Shown here: positions 10,033 through 21,719 of the stretch, piece by piece
How the letters are laid out: every line of letters begins with the position of its first letter
Position numbering within the stretch: position 1 is the first letter of the stretch
DNA from: Primulina eburnea
Lineage: Eukaryota > Streptophyta > Magnoliopsida > Lamiales > Gesneriaceae
Length of the DNA: 64,000 bases
NCBI RefSeq assembly: GCF_022965805.1
Contig: NC_133101.1
Coordinates: 10,205,069-10,269,068, forward strand
Direction of reading: 5' to 3'
The notes under the pieces: model-generated
The model's database searches: none
What the model was told of the DNA's origin: nothing
The model's input: the letters and a program-made list of their open reading frames with translations, nothing else
Position numbers and translations under genes: made by a program

Positions 10033-11863
10033 GTTTACAAACAACCAATTTACCAGTGCTCCATCCAAGGGAACCACTTCTTCTCAATCAAACAAAGAAG
10101 GAGTCAAGTGCCAAACTTGCGGATTCACACACACTGGTGAATGTCGTAGGAATTCTGGAGCTTGTTTCCGTTGTGGGAAGATGGACCATCGCATTGCTCA
10201 ATGTCCTATGCCAGATCCAAGGAATGGTCTAGCAGGTGGAACAACTCCAAATAAACCTAAGGAGAACAAGCCCAATGCTCGAGTCTATGCTATCACTCAA
10301 GAAGAGGCGAACAACTCGAATGATGCCGTAGCTGGTACCATTCTAATCGATAATATACCTGCTTATGTGTTATTTGATTGTGGTGCTACGCATTCATTCA
10401 TGTCTAAGAGATTTGCCAAGAAGCTAGGAGCTAAGCCTGATAACTTAGAAGAACCATATAGAGTAGCCACTCCTGCAAATCGAATTTTAGAAACTCGCAC
10501 TCTATATCGGGATATGAGTGTTCTCACAGAAGATCAGAATTTCAAGGCAAACCTGATTCAACTAAACATGATGGAGTTCGACGTAATTCTTGGAATGGAT
10601 TGGTTAGCCAAGAATCATGCTTTAGTAGACTGTAATGGAAAGACGGTAACTATCCAAGCTCCACACCAAGAGAAACTATTATTTCGTGGCAAGACCAAAG
10701 AACGAAAGACTCTTCTTTCTGCTTCTCAAACTTGGAAAGCCATGAAAAGTGGAGAAGAAGTTTACCTAGCTATGCTAAGCGAGGTAAAGAAAGAAACCAC
10801 ACTCACGCTTGAAGAGATTCCAGTAGTACAAGATTTTCCAGATGTCTTTCCTGAAGAACTCCCTGGCAAACTTCCCGATCGCGAAGTGGAATTTGAGATT
10901 AACCTAGTGCCCAATGCTATACTAATCTCAAAAGCACCATACCGAATGGCTCCAGCAGAGTTAAAAGAACTCAAAGAGCAACTTCAAGAGTTGTTGGACA
11001 AGAAGCAAATCCGACCAAGCGCATCTCCGTGGGGAGGTCCTGTCCTATTTGTAAAGAAGAAGGACGGAAGCATGAGGATGTGTATCGATTACAGAGAGCT
11101 GAACAAGATCACAATCAAAAACAAGTATCCGCTTCCAAGGATAGATGACTTGTTTGACCAACTCAAAGGAGCTTCAGTCTTTTCCAAGCTCGACTTAAGG
11201 TCAGGCTATCACCAACGCAAGGTCAAATCGGATGATATTCCAAAGACAGCCTTCAGAACAAGGTACGGACACTATGAGTTCACAGTGATGCCGTTCGGAT
11301 TAACAAACGCTCCGGCAGTATTCATGGATTTGATGAATAGAGTGATTAAACCATTTCTTGACAAGTTTGTTGTGGTATTCATCGACGACATTCTAGCATA
11401 TTCGTCAAGTGAAGAAGACCACAAAGAACATCTTCGCCTCACCCTCCAGAAGCTGAGAGAAAAGGAACTATACGCCAAGTTCAAGAAATGCGAATTCTGG
11501 CTGGAGAGCATCGCATTCTTGGGACACATAATATCAGCAGCAGGAGTATCTGTGGACCCTAAGAAAGTAGAGGCAATCTCGGATTGGCCTAGACCAAAGA
11601 GTGTGACAGAAATACGAAGCTTCTTGGGATTAGCAGGCTATTATCGAAAATTTGTTGAAAGATTTTCCTCAATAGCCATACCTCTCACCAAGTTCACACA
11701 GAAGAAATCTAAATTTCAACGGAGTGAAAAGTGTGAGCAAAGCTTCGAGACTTTGAAGAAGAAGCTTACATCCACCCCTGTACTAGTATTACCTATGGAA
11801 GGTAAGGACTACACCGTCTACAGTGATGCATCCAAAGAAGGGTTGGGATGTGTACTCATGTAG
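10019..11863 (+). pseudogene. Gypsy gag end, protease, reverse transcriptase, start of RNase H
   Basis: The reading opens with a zinc-knuckle region ([12 protein letters not shown], then [14 protein letters not shown], a CX2CX4HX4C knuckle). Next is an aspartic protease with active site [10 protein letters not shown] (about 10,371-10,400), where the common Ser or Thr after Asp is Cys. The reverse transcriptase follows, with [42 protein letters not shown] and the catalytic FIDDILAYS (11,378-11,404). It reaches the first RNase H motif, [18 protein letters not shown] at 11,861-11,863 then ends the frame where relatives have Gln. In-frame Met codons upstream of 10,019 are outside the true frame of gag, so I do not use them as a start. 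Confidence 0.9.
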
Positions 11864-13651
11864 GAGGGAAGGGTGATTGCATACACATCAAGGCAGTTGA
11901 AGCCGTATGAACAAAATTACCCAACGCATGACCTCGAACTAGCTGCAGTGGTATTCGCACTAAAGATTTGGAGACATTATCTTTATGGAGCCAAGTGTGA
12001 GATTTTCACCGATCAACAAAGTCTCAAATATTTGTTCACTCAAAAGGAACTAAATATGAGACAAAGACGGTGGATTGAACTCATAAAAGATTACGACTTG
12101 ACGATAAGCTACCATCCAGGCAAAGCCAACAAGGTAGCAGATGCTTTAAGTCGAAAGAATATGAGTAAGATAATCCTTACATCACTTGCAGCACAACCAT
12201 GTCTTCGAGAGACAATCAAGATAAGTCAAGATAAAAATTCCGCTTTTGTGAAACTGAAAGAGCAAGCCAAAGAAGGGAAATCACAAGATTTCGAGATAGA
12301 CAACAAAGGAATCTTGTGGATGAAAGGACGATTGTGTGTACCAGACGTTGATAACCTTCGACAAGAAGTAATATCTGAAGCACATAAGTCAAAGTTTTCA
12401 GTTCATCCTGGCAGTACCAAGATGTACAGGGACTTGAAGAAGAATTTCTGGTGGAGTGGAATGAAGAAGGACGTGGCGATGTTTGTTTCCAAATGTCACG
12501 TATGCCAACAAGTAAAAGCAGAACACCAAAAACTTGGAGGACTACTGCAACCTCTAGAAATTCCAGATTGGAAATGGGAGCATATTTCTATGGATTTCGT
12601 TGTGGTTTTACCGAAGACGAGACAAGGGCATGACGGGATATGGGTAATCGTAGATAGACTCACAAAATCTGTGCATTTCTTACCTGTCCGCATGAACTAT
12701 AATTTGGATAAGCTAGCCACATTGTACATGAATGAGATCGTAATATTGCATGGAGTTCCAGCTAGCATACTGTCAGACAGAGATCCTAGATTTAGATCTC
12801 GATTTTGGAAGAGCTTTCAACAAGCTATGGGGACTAAGGTTACTCTTAGCACGGCCTACCAACCGCAGACTGATGGCCAAACTGAGAGGACAATACAAAC
12901 TCTAGAAGATATGCTGAGAGCATGTGCCTTGGACTTCAGTGGTACTTGGAGCGAACATCTGCCCTTAATCGAGTTCGCATACAATAATAGTTACCACAGC
13001 AGCATTGGAATGGCACCATACGAAGCTCTGTATGGACGAAAATGTCGATCACCACTGTATTGGGATGAAGTAGGGGAAAAATCCATCGTTGGACCCGAAC
13101 TAATCCAAGAAACAGTGGATAAAGTTGCTATGATCAGGGAGCGATTAAAGGCTGCACAAGATCGACAGAAAAGCTGGGCTGACATGAACAGAAGACCCAT
13201 GGAATTTGAAGTTGGAGAGAAAGCATATGTCAAAGTGTCACCCATGAAGGGTGTATTCCGATTCAATAAGGCTGGGAAACTTAACCCCAGATACGTCGGA
13301 CCATTTGAGATTCTTGAGAAAGTGGGAACACTTGCTTACAAATTAGCACTTCCACCCGATATGTCAAGGATCCACAACGTTTTTCACGTATCGCAGTTGA
13401 GAAGATATATCTCTGATCCAAGTCACATTCTGGAAGCTGGACCACTTCTGGCGGAGAGTAATCTAAATGAAGAGCTGAAATATGAAGAGATTCCGATTCG
13501 AATTGTGGATCACAAAGACCAAGTACTGAGGCGACGAACTATTCCATATGTCAAGGTACAATGGTCCAACCACACCGAAAGAGAAGCTACTTGGGAGTTG
13601 GAAGAAAAGATGCGAACACAATATCCCTATCTCTTTGAAGATCAAGTATAG
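11864..13651 (+). pseudogene. Gypsy RNase H remainder, integrase and chromodomain
   Basis: It continues in the same frame after the TAG with [19 protein letters not shown] and the RNase H motif [11 protein letters not shown], then ADALSRK. The integrase has an HHCC zinc region (H of [11 protein letters not shown] to C of CHVCQQ) and a DDE core: D in SMDFVV, D in [11 protein letters not shown] in the region after [15 protein letters not shown]-type sequence ([14 protein letters not shown]) and a C-terminal chromodomain ([18 protein letters not shown], then [16 protein letters not shown]) follow. The chromodomain guides insertion by reading histone marks in related elements. Apart from the upstream stop this half is open for 592 codons. 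Confidence 0.92.
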
Positions 13652-13678
13652 CCAAGTTTCGAGGACGAAACTTTTCAT

Positions 13679-13691
13679 AAGGAGGGAGGGA
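13679..13691 (+). other. Polypurine tract of gypsy element
   Basis: AAGGAGGGAGGGA precedes the 3' LTR. Just upstream, after the pol stop, lies the sequence TTTCGAGGACGAAA that commonly precedes the polypurine tract in plant chromoviruses. The same motif on the minus strand next to 21,720 identifies the non-coding element at 18,782 as a relative. Confidence 0.8.
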
Positions 13692-14825
13692 TGTGAGAAC
13701 CCGAATTTTCAGCAGCTAGCAACTTCAGTAGCAAATGAAAATTCCAGCAGAAGCTAGCAATTCCAGCATCAAGCTAATATTTCGGAAGTTTATATTTTCC
13801 AGCAGACATGTATTTTCCAGCAGACAGAATCCAGCAGCAGACAGTTACCAATTCAGCCATGACTTGTAACTGAAGCATTTAAATGGAATAAAGATTGTTA
13901 ATGACAGATTATGACCATTAATAGGGAGCCTAACAGTCAGATTGTGGCATATAAATAACACCTCAAGTCTCTGAAATTGGTGTTACACAAATCCTGAGTT
14001 ATCTCTTGAATTTTCAAGTTAAGAGGGTGCTGAATTTCGAGCAGTAGAAACCAGTAGCGAGAGAAGCATTTTTCCAGACTTCAACCGAAACCTCTAAGCA
14101 AATTACTGTAAGTGGGCTTATGTATAAATATCTTGAAAACCCGTTTGATGATTTCATTTCAAAGCAAAGTATATTCTCGATTTCTGATATCTGATTTTGA
14201 AGCACTGAAACTTGGTGAACTAACGGTAGGAATATATATTCTGAACATTACTGAATTCTGATTACTGATTACTGGCCTCACCCCTTAGAGGAGAGAACAT
14301 ATAGGGGACTGATATCAGTTTAGCCATGAAATTCACGAACGTGCTCAGTGCTTACTTGTTAAACTTCTGATTACTGATTACTGATTACTGATTTCTGAAT
14401 ACTGATTCCTGTTCTGAAAGTAAGAGTTTCTGTATATTCTTGAAATACTGTTCTGTATTAAAATGATTTTCGAAAACTGGGAGTTATTCCCGCCACTGCT
14501 TACTGAGTGACAATCCTATCACTCACCCACCAAACCCATCTCAGATAAGAGTACTGAAGAAATGTTAGAGGAAGAGGAACAAATCCAGTTCTGGGGCTGG
14601 TGAAAAAGACTGTTGTTCTCAGTTTATGTTTATTTTTATTCCGCTGCATCTGTTAAGATACTGTAATATTTGGTTTTACATTTCCGCTGTAAAACATCAG
14701 TTTTCGAGTTGTAACAGACAATTGATTTATTTCGTATTATGAATAAAAGACTGGTTTATGAGATTCTGTACTTCTGAGACTTGTTGTTTTCGAATGTAAT
14801 ATTTGAGAGCAACGCCGGTGTCAAC
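13692..14825 (+). repeat. 3' LTR of gypsy element, end-truncated
   Basis: It starts TGTGAGAACCC like the 5' LTR and follows it closely, but stops at GGTGTCAAC. The last ~24 bp, including the GGGGCGTGACA end, are absent. The flanking family A LTR has also lost about 11 bp, so a small deletion after insertion removed both. Confidence 0.88.
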
Positions 14826-15266
14826 GTGCTAGGAGTTCTAGTTGGGTGCTGCCCTTCCGGAATGGGTTTGTACAAGTAGTCGTGTAAATCAAAGTCTTCT
14901 AGTGGATCCTTCCTAAGGGGAAGAAGGGGTGACGTAGGAGTGTTTGAAATCTCCGAACATCCATAAACAAATTCGTGTCTATTTGTACTTATCATTTCCA
15001 TAGTTTTAAAGATGCATTGTTGAAGCATTTTATGTCTTCTTCAAATACCAAGTGTTTGATAAAATGCTTCAACTGAAATACTTTCACTCATTCAACGTGC
15101 ATATATTTTAGATGGTTTACAAAATATTTATTCGGTTTCTACGAAAAATTATTTCGAGTATTTTCCGCTTGGTTTTTAACCAAACTCGATTTAATTCATC
15201 GGTGTTCAATATTTCAAGAACCGAGCTATTGTAGCTCAACGATTACCCCCCTAAACGATCCCAACA
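14826..15266 (+). repeat. Right terminal LTR (family A), last part
   Basis: It is the reverse complement of about 1,560-2,020 and ends CGATCCCAACA at 15,266. CATTA follows at 15,267-15,271 and matches 1,555-1,559. This end is the U5 end of the LTR and the outer boundary of the composite insertion. Confidence 0.88.
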
Positions 15267-15981
15267 CATTAGTTCAACGTTATCGGAAGCCTGACATCTT
15301 TCTGACAATAACCTCGAATCCAAATTGGGCTGAAGTAAAATTTCTCTGCCTACCATCTGATGAAATCTAGAATAGACCTGATTTGATCTCTAAGATTTTT
15401 TGCGCAAAGCTTCAAGTTTTAAGAGATGAACTATTCAAGAAAGATATATTTAGGCACATTATTGCCTATACTAGCGTGATAAAATTCCAAAAAATAGGCT
15501 TACCCCATGCCCATTTTCTGCTTATTTTAAATCAAGCTTCAAAAATGTTTCATCTTGAGGCATTCGACAGAATTATTCGTTATTTGTGCAGAATTGCCTG
15601 ATGCACACACTGAGCCATATTTGTTTTCACTTGTGGTAAAACATGTGATGTATGGTCCATGTGGTTTACTTAATCCAACATGTCCTTGCATGAAAAAGAA
15701 CTTCTATAGTAAATATAGCTATCCTAAAGAATACTCAGAAAACACTAAATATGGAACAAATTCATACCCAATATATCGTCGGCGAGATGACAAGCGTGTT
15801 ATTACTATAAGGGGTTCGCAACTTGATAATCGTTGGGTTGTTCCTTACAATCCATATTTGCTTGCTAAATTTAATTGTCATATTAATGTTGAAATATGTT
15901 CAACAATTCAAGCCGTAAAATATATCTACAAATACATATATAAGAGTCATGACAAGATTTTGTATACATTACTTGGAGATG
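15267..15981 (+). pseudogene. Helitron_like_N (Rep) domain, broken
   Basis: Continuing from 1,559, the frame reads VQRYRKPDIFLTITSNPNW, a core Helitron Rep motif. A stop follows at about 15,367, then ISKIFCAKLQVLRDELFKKD and GLPHAHFLLIL, which contains the HUH-type His pair (HAH) of the rolling-circle nuclease. After a frame change near 15,560 come VVKHVMYGPCG, YPIYRRRDDKR, NRWVVPYNPYLLAKFNCHIN and VKYIYKYIYKSHDK, all hallmarks of the domain. At least two lesions make it inactive. The 3' end runs into the duplication AACACAAT flanking a hAT-type MITE. The minus copy of this Helitron lacks most of this stretch. Confidence 0.9.
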
Positions 15982-15989
15982 AACACAAT

Positions 15990-16949
15990 TAGAGATGTAA
16001 ATGAACCAAACCGTTTGTAAGCTATTCGAAGCTTGATTTGATAAAAGATCGTTTGAGCTCGTTTAATGAGGCTAGTTAAGATAAACAAACCAAACTCAAG
16101 TTTTGCAGTATTCGGCTCGTTAGCTCGTTAACATGTTCGTTGGTAAGTTTATTAATAATCTTTTAGATGAAAATTAATAGATTTGATATTTGATTTATTG
16201 TTTTTGCATATTATTTATGAAATGTATAGAAAAATCTATTAAATTTATTTATTATAATAAATTTACAAGAATAACATATTTTTCTATAAAAATATATAAT
16301 TTTATTTAATTAATTTAATGAAAATTTAAATATATAATTCATATTTATTAAACTTGTTTAGCAAGCTGTAAAATATATCTACAAATACATATATAAGAGT
16401 CATGACAAGATTTTGTATACATTACTTGGAGATGAACATAATTAGGGATGTAAATGAACCAAGCCGTTTGTAAGCTATTCGAAGCTCGATTTGATAAAAG
16501 ATCGTTTGAGCTCGTTTAACGAGGCTCGTTAAGATAAACAAACCAAACTCAAGCTTTGCAGTATTCGGCTCGTTAGCTCGTGAACATGTTAGTTGGTAAG
16601 TTCATTAATAATCTTTTAGATGAAAATTAATAGTTTTGATATTTGATTTATTGTTTTTGCAAATTATTTATGAAATATATAGAAAAATCTATTAAATTTA
16701 TTTATTATAATAAATTTACAAGAATAACATATTTTTCTATAAATATATAATTTATTTTTAATTAATTTAATGAAAATTTAAATGTATAATTCATATTTTT
16801 ATTAAACTTGTTTAGGCTCGATAAATGTTTGAATAAGCTCGTGAGCCATTTATATATTCTTTAAATGAAGCTCGAGCTCAGCTCGATTATAAACAAGCCA
16901 GGCTCAAACATTCAAGAATTCGGCTCAGCTCGAATCGATTACATCCCTA
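15990..16949. mobile_element. hAT-type MITE with internal tandem duplication
   Basis: Ends are TAGAGATGTAA and TTACATCCCTA (near-perfect inverted repeats), flanked by a perfect 8-bp duplication AACACAAT (15,982-15,989 and 16,950-16,957), the size typical of hAT elements. The interior is AT-rich with GAGCTCG-type motifs and no coding. A 454-bp tandem duplication (about 15,909-16,362 and 16,363-16,816) includes 81 bp of the Helitron flank as well as the left half of the MITE, so the second copy carries an internal fake left end. The minus Helitron copy has the empty site at about 33,384-33,391. Confidence 0.8.
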
Positions 16950-18781
16950 AACACAATCACATTATTGACGAAGCAAAAAATTTCCAAGCTGCAAGATGGA
17001 TTTCACCCCCTGAATACATCTGGCGCATTTTTGGATTATGACTGTGATATGCTTACCAATTCATTTAGAAAATGAACATATTGTGACATTTTCTGCCAAT
17101 CAGGCGTTGTATAGCACTGTTAACAATCCAACATTTAAAAAACTATGTCAACACAATTTTTCCGCATGAACATATACAATAGCTACGCTCAAAGCCTGAA
17201 TTGTTTATATGTTGAGTTTCCTGAATATTTTACTTGGCAAAACGATTCTAAAGAGTGGGAACCACGTAGAGAAAAAGAGGTCATAGGCCGAATTTTTAGC
17301 TGTCGGCCTTCGGATTGCGAAAAATTTTATTTTAAGTTGTTGCTAATGCATGTAAGAAAACCAACTTCTTAATATTTGAGGACGATCAATGAGGTGACTT
17401 TTACAACATTCAGAGAAGCAACACTAACATTAGGCTTTAATCGAAAGTGATAACACTGCTGATTTGTGTATCAAAGAAGCTGCTTGTTATTTAATGTCTC
17501 ATGCTTTACGACAATTATTTGCTATTATTCTCGTTTTTTGTTGCCCAAAAAATCCCATTCAGCTATGGTTAAAATTCAAAGATTTCCTCTCAGAAGATTT
17601 TTCTTGAAATAAAGCTCCAAAAATGATTAGTCACATAGTTTAGACATAGTTGACAACTACCTTCATTCTATGGGCGAAAAATTGGAAGACTTCTTTCATC
17701 CAGACAAAGATGTGAACTTTAAATTTAACGATAGATTGGCAAAAAATTTACAAACCGAGCGTGACATTTATATACCGGCAGAAGATCTATTAGTTGTTGA
17801 ACAATTAAATATAGAACAAAAAAATGCTTACGATCAAATCTTATATCATGTTCTTAATGATTTACCAAATGCTTTTTTTTATTGATGGTCTTGAAGGTAC
17901 TGAAAAAACTTTTTTATATAGAGCACTTCTTGCTACAATTCGATCAAATGATGATATGCAATTGCAACCGCAACTTCAGGAGTTGCAGCATCTTTGCTTC
18001 CAGGAGGCCGCACTTCACATTCGAGATTTAAAATTCTTTTAGAGGAAAGCAATATTAAATCTTGTAGCATTAGTATGCAACACATTAGCGACTTTAATAA
18101 AACTATCAAAACTCATTATTTGGGATGAGTCTACTATGGCTAGGCGTAAGGTCATTGAAAAATTCAACGAAATGTTACAAGACATAATGGATTCAAATTT
18201 TACTGTTTGGAGGTAAAATTGTTGTATTCGGAGGAGATTTTCGTCAAACATTACCAGTTATTTTAAAAAGTACGAAAGAAAATATCATAGATTCTTCAAT
18301 TGTCATGTCACCGTTGTGGAACAAGTTAAATAAGATAAAACTCCAAAAAAATATGCGTGCATCATCTGATTCTTTCTTCTCATCTTGGCTGTTGAAAATT
18401 GGTGATGGAGTTGAAAATGCTAATGAAAACAATGAAATTCAAATCCCATCTCACATTAACATTTCATTTACAGATGACTTAACTTCTTTGAATACGTTAA
18501 TAAAACATGATTTTCCCAAACATTAATTATTCAAATTTAGATTTTTCTTCATTTGTAAAACGCTCCATACAACAAGAAACGAATTTGTCAATGAAATAAA
18601 TTATGTCTTTATTAACAAATTTCCTGGAGAAAAAACAATGTATTATATTTGTGATGAAAACACAAGCGATTGTGTTATACCAGATCAAGAAGCTTTATTA
18701 CATTGTTTAACTCTTCAAGGACTTCCCCACACAAACTAACCTTGAAAATAAATTCACCAATCATATTTTTAAGAAAATATT
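16950..18781 (+). pseudogene. Helitron helicase (Pif1-like), first part, broken
   Basis: The middle region reads HIIDEAKNFQAARWISPPEYIWRIFG (in two stretches), LPIHLENEHIVTF, KKTMLTQFFRMN-type and YVEFPEYFTW, then RPSDCEKFYFKLLLMHVRKP. The Pif1 helicase starts around 17,670 (VEQLNIEQKNAYDQILYHVL). A run of eight T at 17,873-17,880 shifts the frame; the reading resumes as FIDGLEGTEKTFLYRALL, a Walker A in which the usual Gly-Lys is Glu-Lys. Later motifs are GGRTSHSRFKI-like, VVFGGDFRQTLPV (helicase motif III, about 18,225-18,260) and QKNMRASSD. It is cut at 18,781 by the LARD and continues at 27,314. It would unwind DNA during Helitron transposition but is dead. Confidence 0.88.
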
Positions 18782-21719
18782 TGTAAAGGCCCTAAAATTC
18801 GTGCTTGAAAATTTGCGGAAAAATTAAAAATTTTCTTTTAAACTAAACGGAGAATCAAATTCACAAAATAAACTGTTAAATAATGTTGACTGTTTTTTTT
18901 AAAAAATAGCAGCGGAAGAATTCTAATGTTTGCAAAGTAACAATTTAAAATAATTGAACAAGAGATAAAAATGTTTGAGCATAAAAATCGTAAGTGCTGA
19001 AAATGAGGTCCTCGGGTTCCACTACTGCCGACTCGAGCTGGCTCACTGGTCCCCGCCCTCGATCCTGACATCATCAGTACCTACAACAATCAAGTCTAGT
19101 GAGTCTAAAGACTCAGCATGCATATATCGTAAATAACAAGTAAATAATATAGTAAAATTTGAATGGGATAAGATGTCGTATCAGGAGTCATAAAGTGAAA
19201 ATACTTCGCCATAAACAATTATAATACGTGCATAACTAAACTGAACATCGTAGTAAAAATGGTTGCTCCATCGAGCTCTGTCATAAATATCAAGTAATAA
19301 TTTTCTGGTGAGATTATGGTATCTGCAAGTGGCCACTGCACTAATATAAACTGCAAAATGACCGGTGACTGGCGACCGGACCGATAACTGGCGATCGGAT
19401 TTAAATATGCTCGTCTGATCAGACAAAATGCCACAGTATACTGGGTGGTACAAACTGAAACTGACCGGTAACTGGCGACCGGACCGATAACTGGCGATCG
19501 GATTTACAAAGTCTCCCATGATAGTGCTACGGCCACAAGCAATATCGCATAAATCTCAAAAATGAACATTTTAAATTTCTATGCACGTAATATAATTAAA
19601 TGGCATCATCAAATCTGAAAAATTTCAATCTCATGTATTAAAATCGTTTACTTGCGATAATTTAAAAAAATATCTATATGACTTGATTGAAGAGTCAAAG
19701 GAGATATAAACATGCCTTGGTTTGTTTTGACAGAAAACAAACAAAATAACGACGCGGCGCGGCGGAGACGGAGTGCTCTTCTCTTCCTCACTTAATTCCT
19801 TTAAATTAAGCATGCACCATAATTATTATAATAGCGTAAAAATCGTAAACGTGATGCATGAACATTTAAAAATATCATGATTTGTGCTCAGGGCGCTGCT
19901 AGGACCAAAATCTCTCCCCGGGTGCAAAATGATCATTTTGCCCCTGGAAACCCAAATATTATCGTTTCAACCCTGGACCTCTAAAATTGACCCGAAACTT
20001 ACCAAACTCCCTAAAATGTCTCAAAACATTTTTAAAAGTATTCCTAGACTTAAATTCGAGCCCAATTTTCAACTTAACCGATTCGTTTTAAAACTTGGAC
20101 CGGAGTCCCGGTTTTATCCCGAATCGAACCAAAAATTAACTAAAGCTTTCCCAACTTTTTGCCATAATTTACAAACATTATAATACTCCTAAACCAATAT
20201 CATTATGCCCCTAACTCACGGCTGAAATCCTCACCATACCATCAAAGCTCTCGGCCCCTCTTGCAAACTCATATCCCAACACATCACAATCCCTTAAATC
20301 ATTCGGTCCACTCCTATCACCCATCACGTGTCCATCATTTAAGGGCCACCATTAAGACCTTATTTAGCCTCCTAAACTAACCCCACAAAGCTGCTGATAA
20401 ATTCCAGGAGTTGTCCCAAAGTTCTCGGCTCTACCTTTTTATGCCACTCTTTGCATTATTCTTCCTCATATCTCACGTTTCTACCTCTTCCTACTAGACC
20501 AGCCCTGAACTCACCAACCATAGCCCTAGAATAGACCCTAAAGAACCTACCTTGACCACCCAATCATCCCCATGCAGTTTACAACACAGCACCCAACGCT
20601 AGCACCCAAGATGAGCCACCCGATGATCAATACCCCTCTCTCGGCTGTCACCAAAATCACCACCAGCCCTCCTAACAATCTCATAACTCCAACTTACCAC
20701 CAAGAACAGCCCCTTAGCATCAACTACTGGCAGCCCTTCGCACAGATCAAAGAAACCGTGAGCAACACCACACAGAAATGTAATAATATAGTGCAAAACC
20801 GAAGGATCTCTCGAGTCCCTAATTATATCGGATGATTTCCTGAAGATATGCACACACAACATTAATATGGATGTTCATGATGCAGAAACAAAATAACAAG
20901 CATGCCTGATGAGTTTGTAGAACCAGAGCGTGGGAGGAGATCCGGGAGAAGTTTTCTTTGCAAAACAAACCAACAACTCAAGCTTTCGGCTGCTGGGTCT
21001 GAAACCGAGGGTGAGAGGTTCTGAATGGGAGTGTCGGCTATGCAAAATAATTAGGTTTAGGTTTAGATGATAATTAGGCAATATTTAAATAGCTAACACT
21101 CCATTAATGGGCCTTAAATTAACAATTAAAGTTTTAAAAAGATAATTAAGCCCAATAAGCTTAGAATAGGCCCATTAAATCCAAACACGCTCCCGAAAAA
21201 TATATCGAGTTGAAAATGTTTTGAAAATAATAGCCGAACCAATAAAAAGTCTCCCGATTCGATAAAATTTGCGTACCGTTAAAAAATAAAGTCACGCGGG
21301 TAAAAATACCCCAAAAATTCTCCTTTTTGTAAAATACAGTTAAAAATGCTTTAACTTAATTTATAAAAACAAATCATGTAATAAAATAATTTTCTGAAAA
21401 TTCTCCGGCCTCTGATCCTCGCTCGAACGTGAAATGCAACTTAAAATTCTAATGCACGAACTTTTAAAATTTCGTGAAGCAAATCCTATCATGCATGAAT
21501 TATGCATAAAATAATTAAACATGACTTTATTAATTTATCTCAATACTCCATCTCCAGTCCGGCCTCACTTATTTAACTGAAAAGGTAGCAACTAAACTAC
21601 TGCATGAAATAAATAAATTTAAAGAAAAGGATTTACATACTCATGAAATAAAATCATTTTAATTTTTAAATACTAGAATTATGCATGACTTATATGTAGT
21701 CTGATTTACGGGTTCTACA
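18782..21719 (-). repeat. LTR of LARD (3' LTR in element orientation)
   Basis: It runs TGTAAAGGCCC to GGGTTCTACA on the + strand. It has two copies of a ~50-bp block rich in ACCGG and GGCGAT(C) motifs, 103 bp apart (near 19,361 and 19,464). A polypurine tract on the minus strand follows at 21,721-21,736. The short ORFs occur identically in the other LTR and have no recognisable domains; I treat them as chance. Confidence 0.92.

Larger units (their letters stand above)
8071..14825 (+). mobile_element. Ty3/gypsy chromovirus (Del/Tekay-like), inactive
   Basis: The order is 5' LTR, initiator tRNA-Met primer-binding site, gag remnant, protease, reverse transcriptase, RNase H, integrase, chromodomain, polypurine tract, 3' LTR. 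It is inserted in a family A LTR. Three lesions make it dead: most of gag is deleted, one TAG stop splits pol at 11,861-11,863, and the 3' LTR lacks about 24 terminal bases. Because the right end is deleted, no target duplication can be read. A solo LTR of the same family lies at 50,304-51,488. The C-terminal chromodomain places it among the chromoviruses. Confidence 0.93.
1560..15266. mobile_element. Composite SIRE-like Copia insertion with inverted terminal LTRs
   Basis: This is one insertion unit flanked by CATTA (1,555-1,559 and 15,267-15,271). The left terminal LTR is on the minus strand and the right one on plus. Both outer ends are therefore the U5 end (TGTTAGGATCG at left; its near reverse complement CGATCCCAACA at right). 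Both U3 ends (TGTTGGAAC) face inward next to polypurine tracts. A normal element has direct LTRs with one U3 end and one U5 end outside. The interior holds a partial third LTR copy (3,058-3,386), a decayed 3' ORF, an LTR of a second Copia family (5,625-6,538) and leader sequence. A Ty3/gypsy element is nested in the right LTR. The interrupted Helitron frame rejoins exactly, so the ends are secure. Confidence 0.8.

Noticed and set aside
18838..21081. Many short readings, repeated at 24,431-26,675
   Set aside because: They lie inside LTRs and repeat only because the LTRs are nearly identical; no domain or codon signal.
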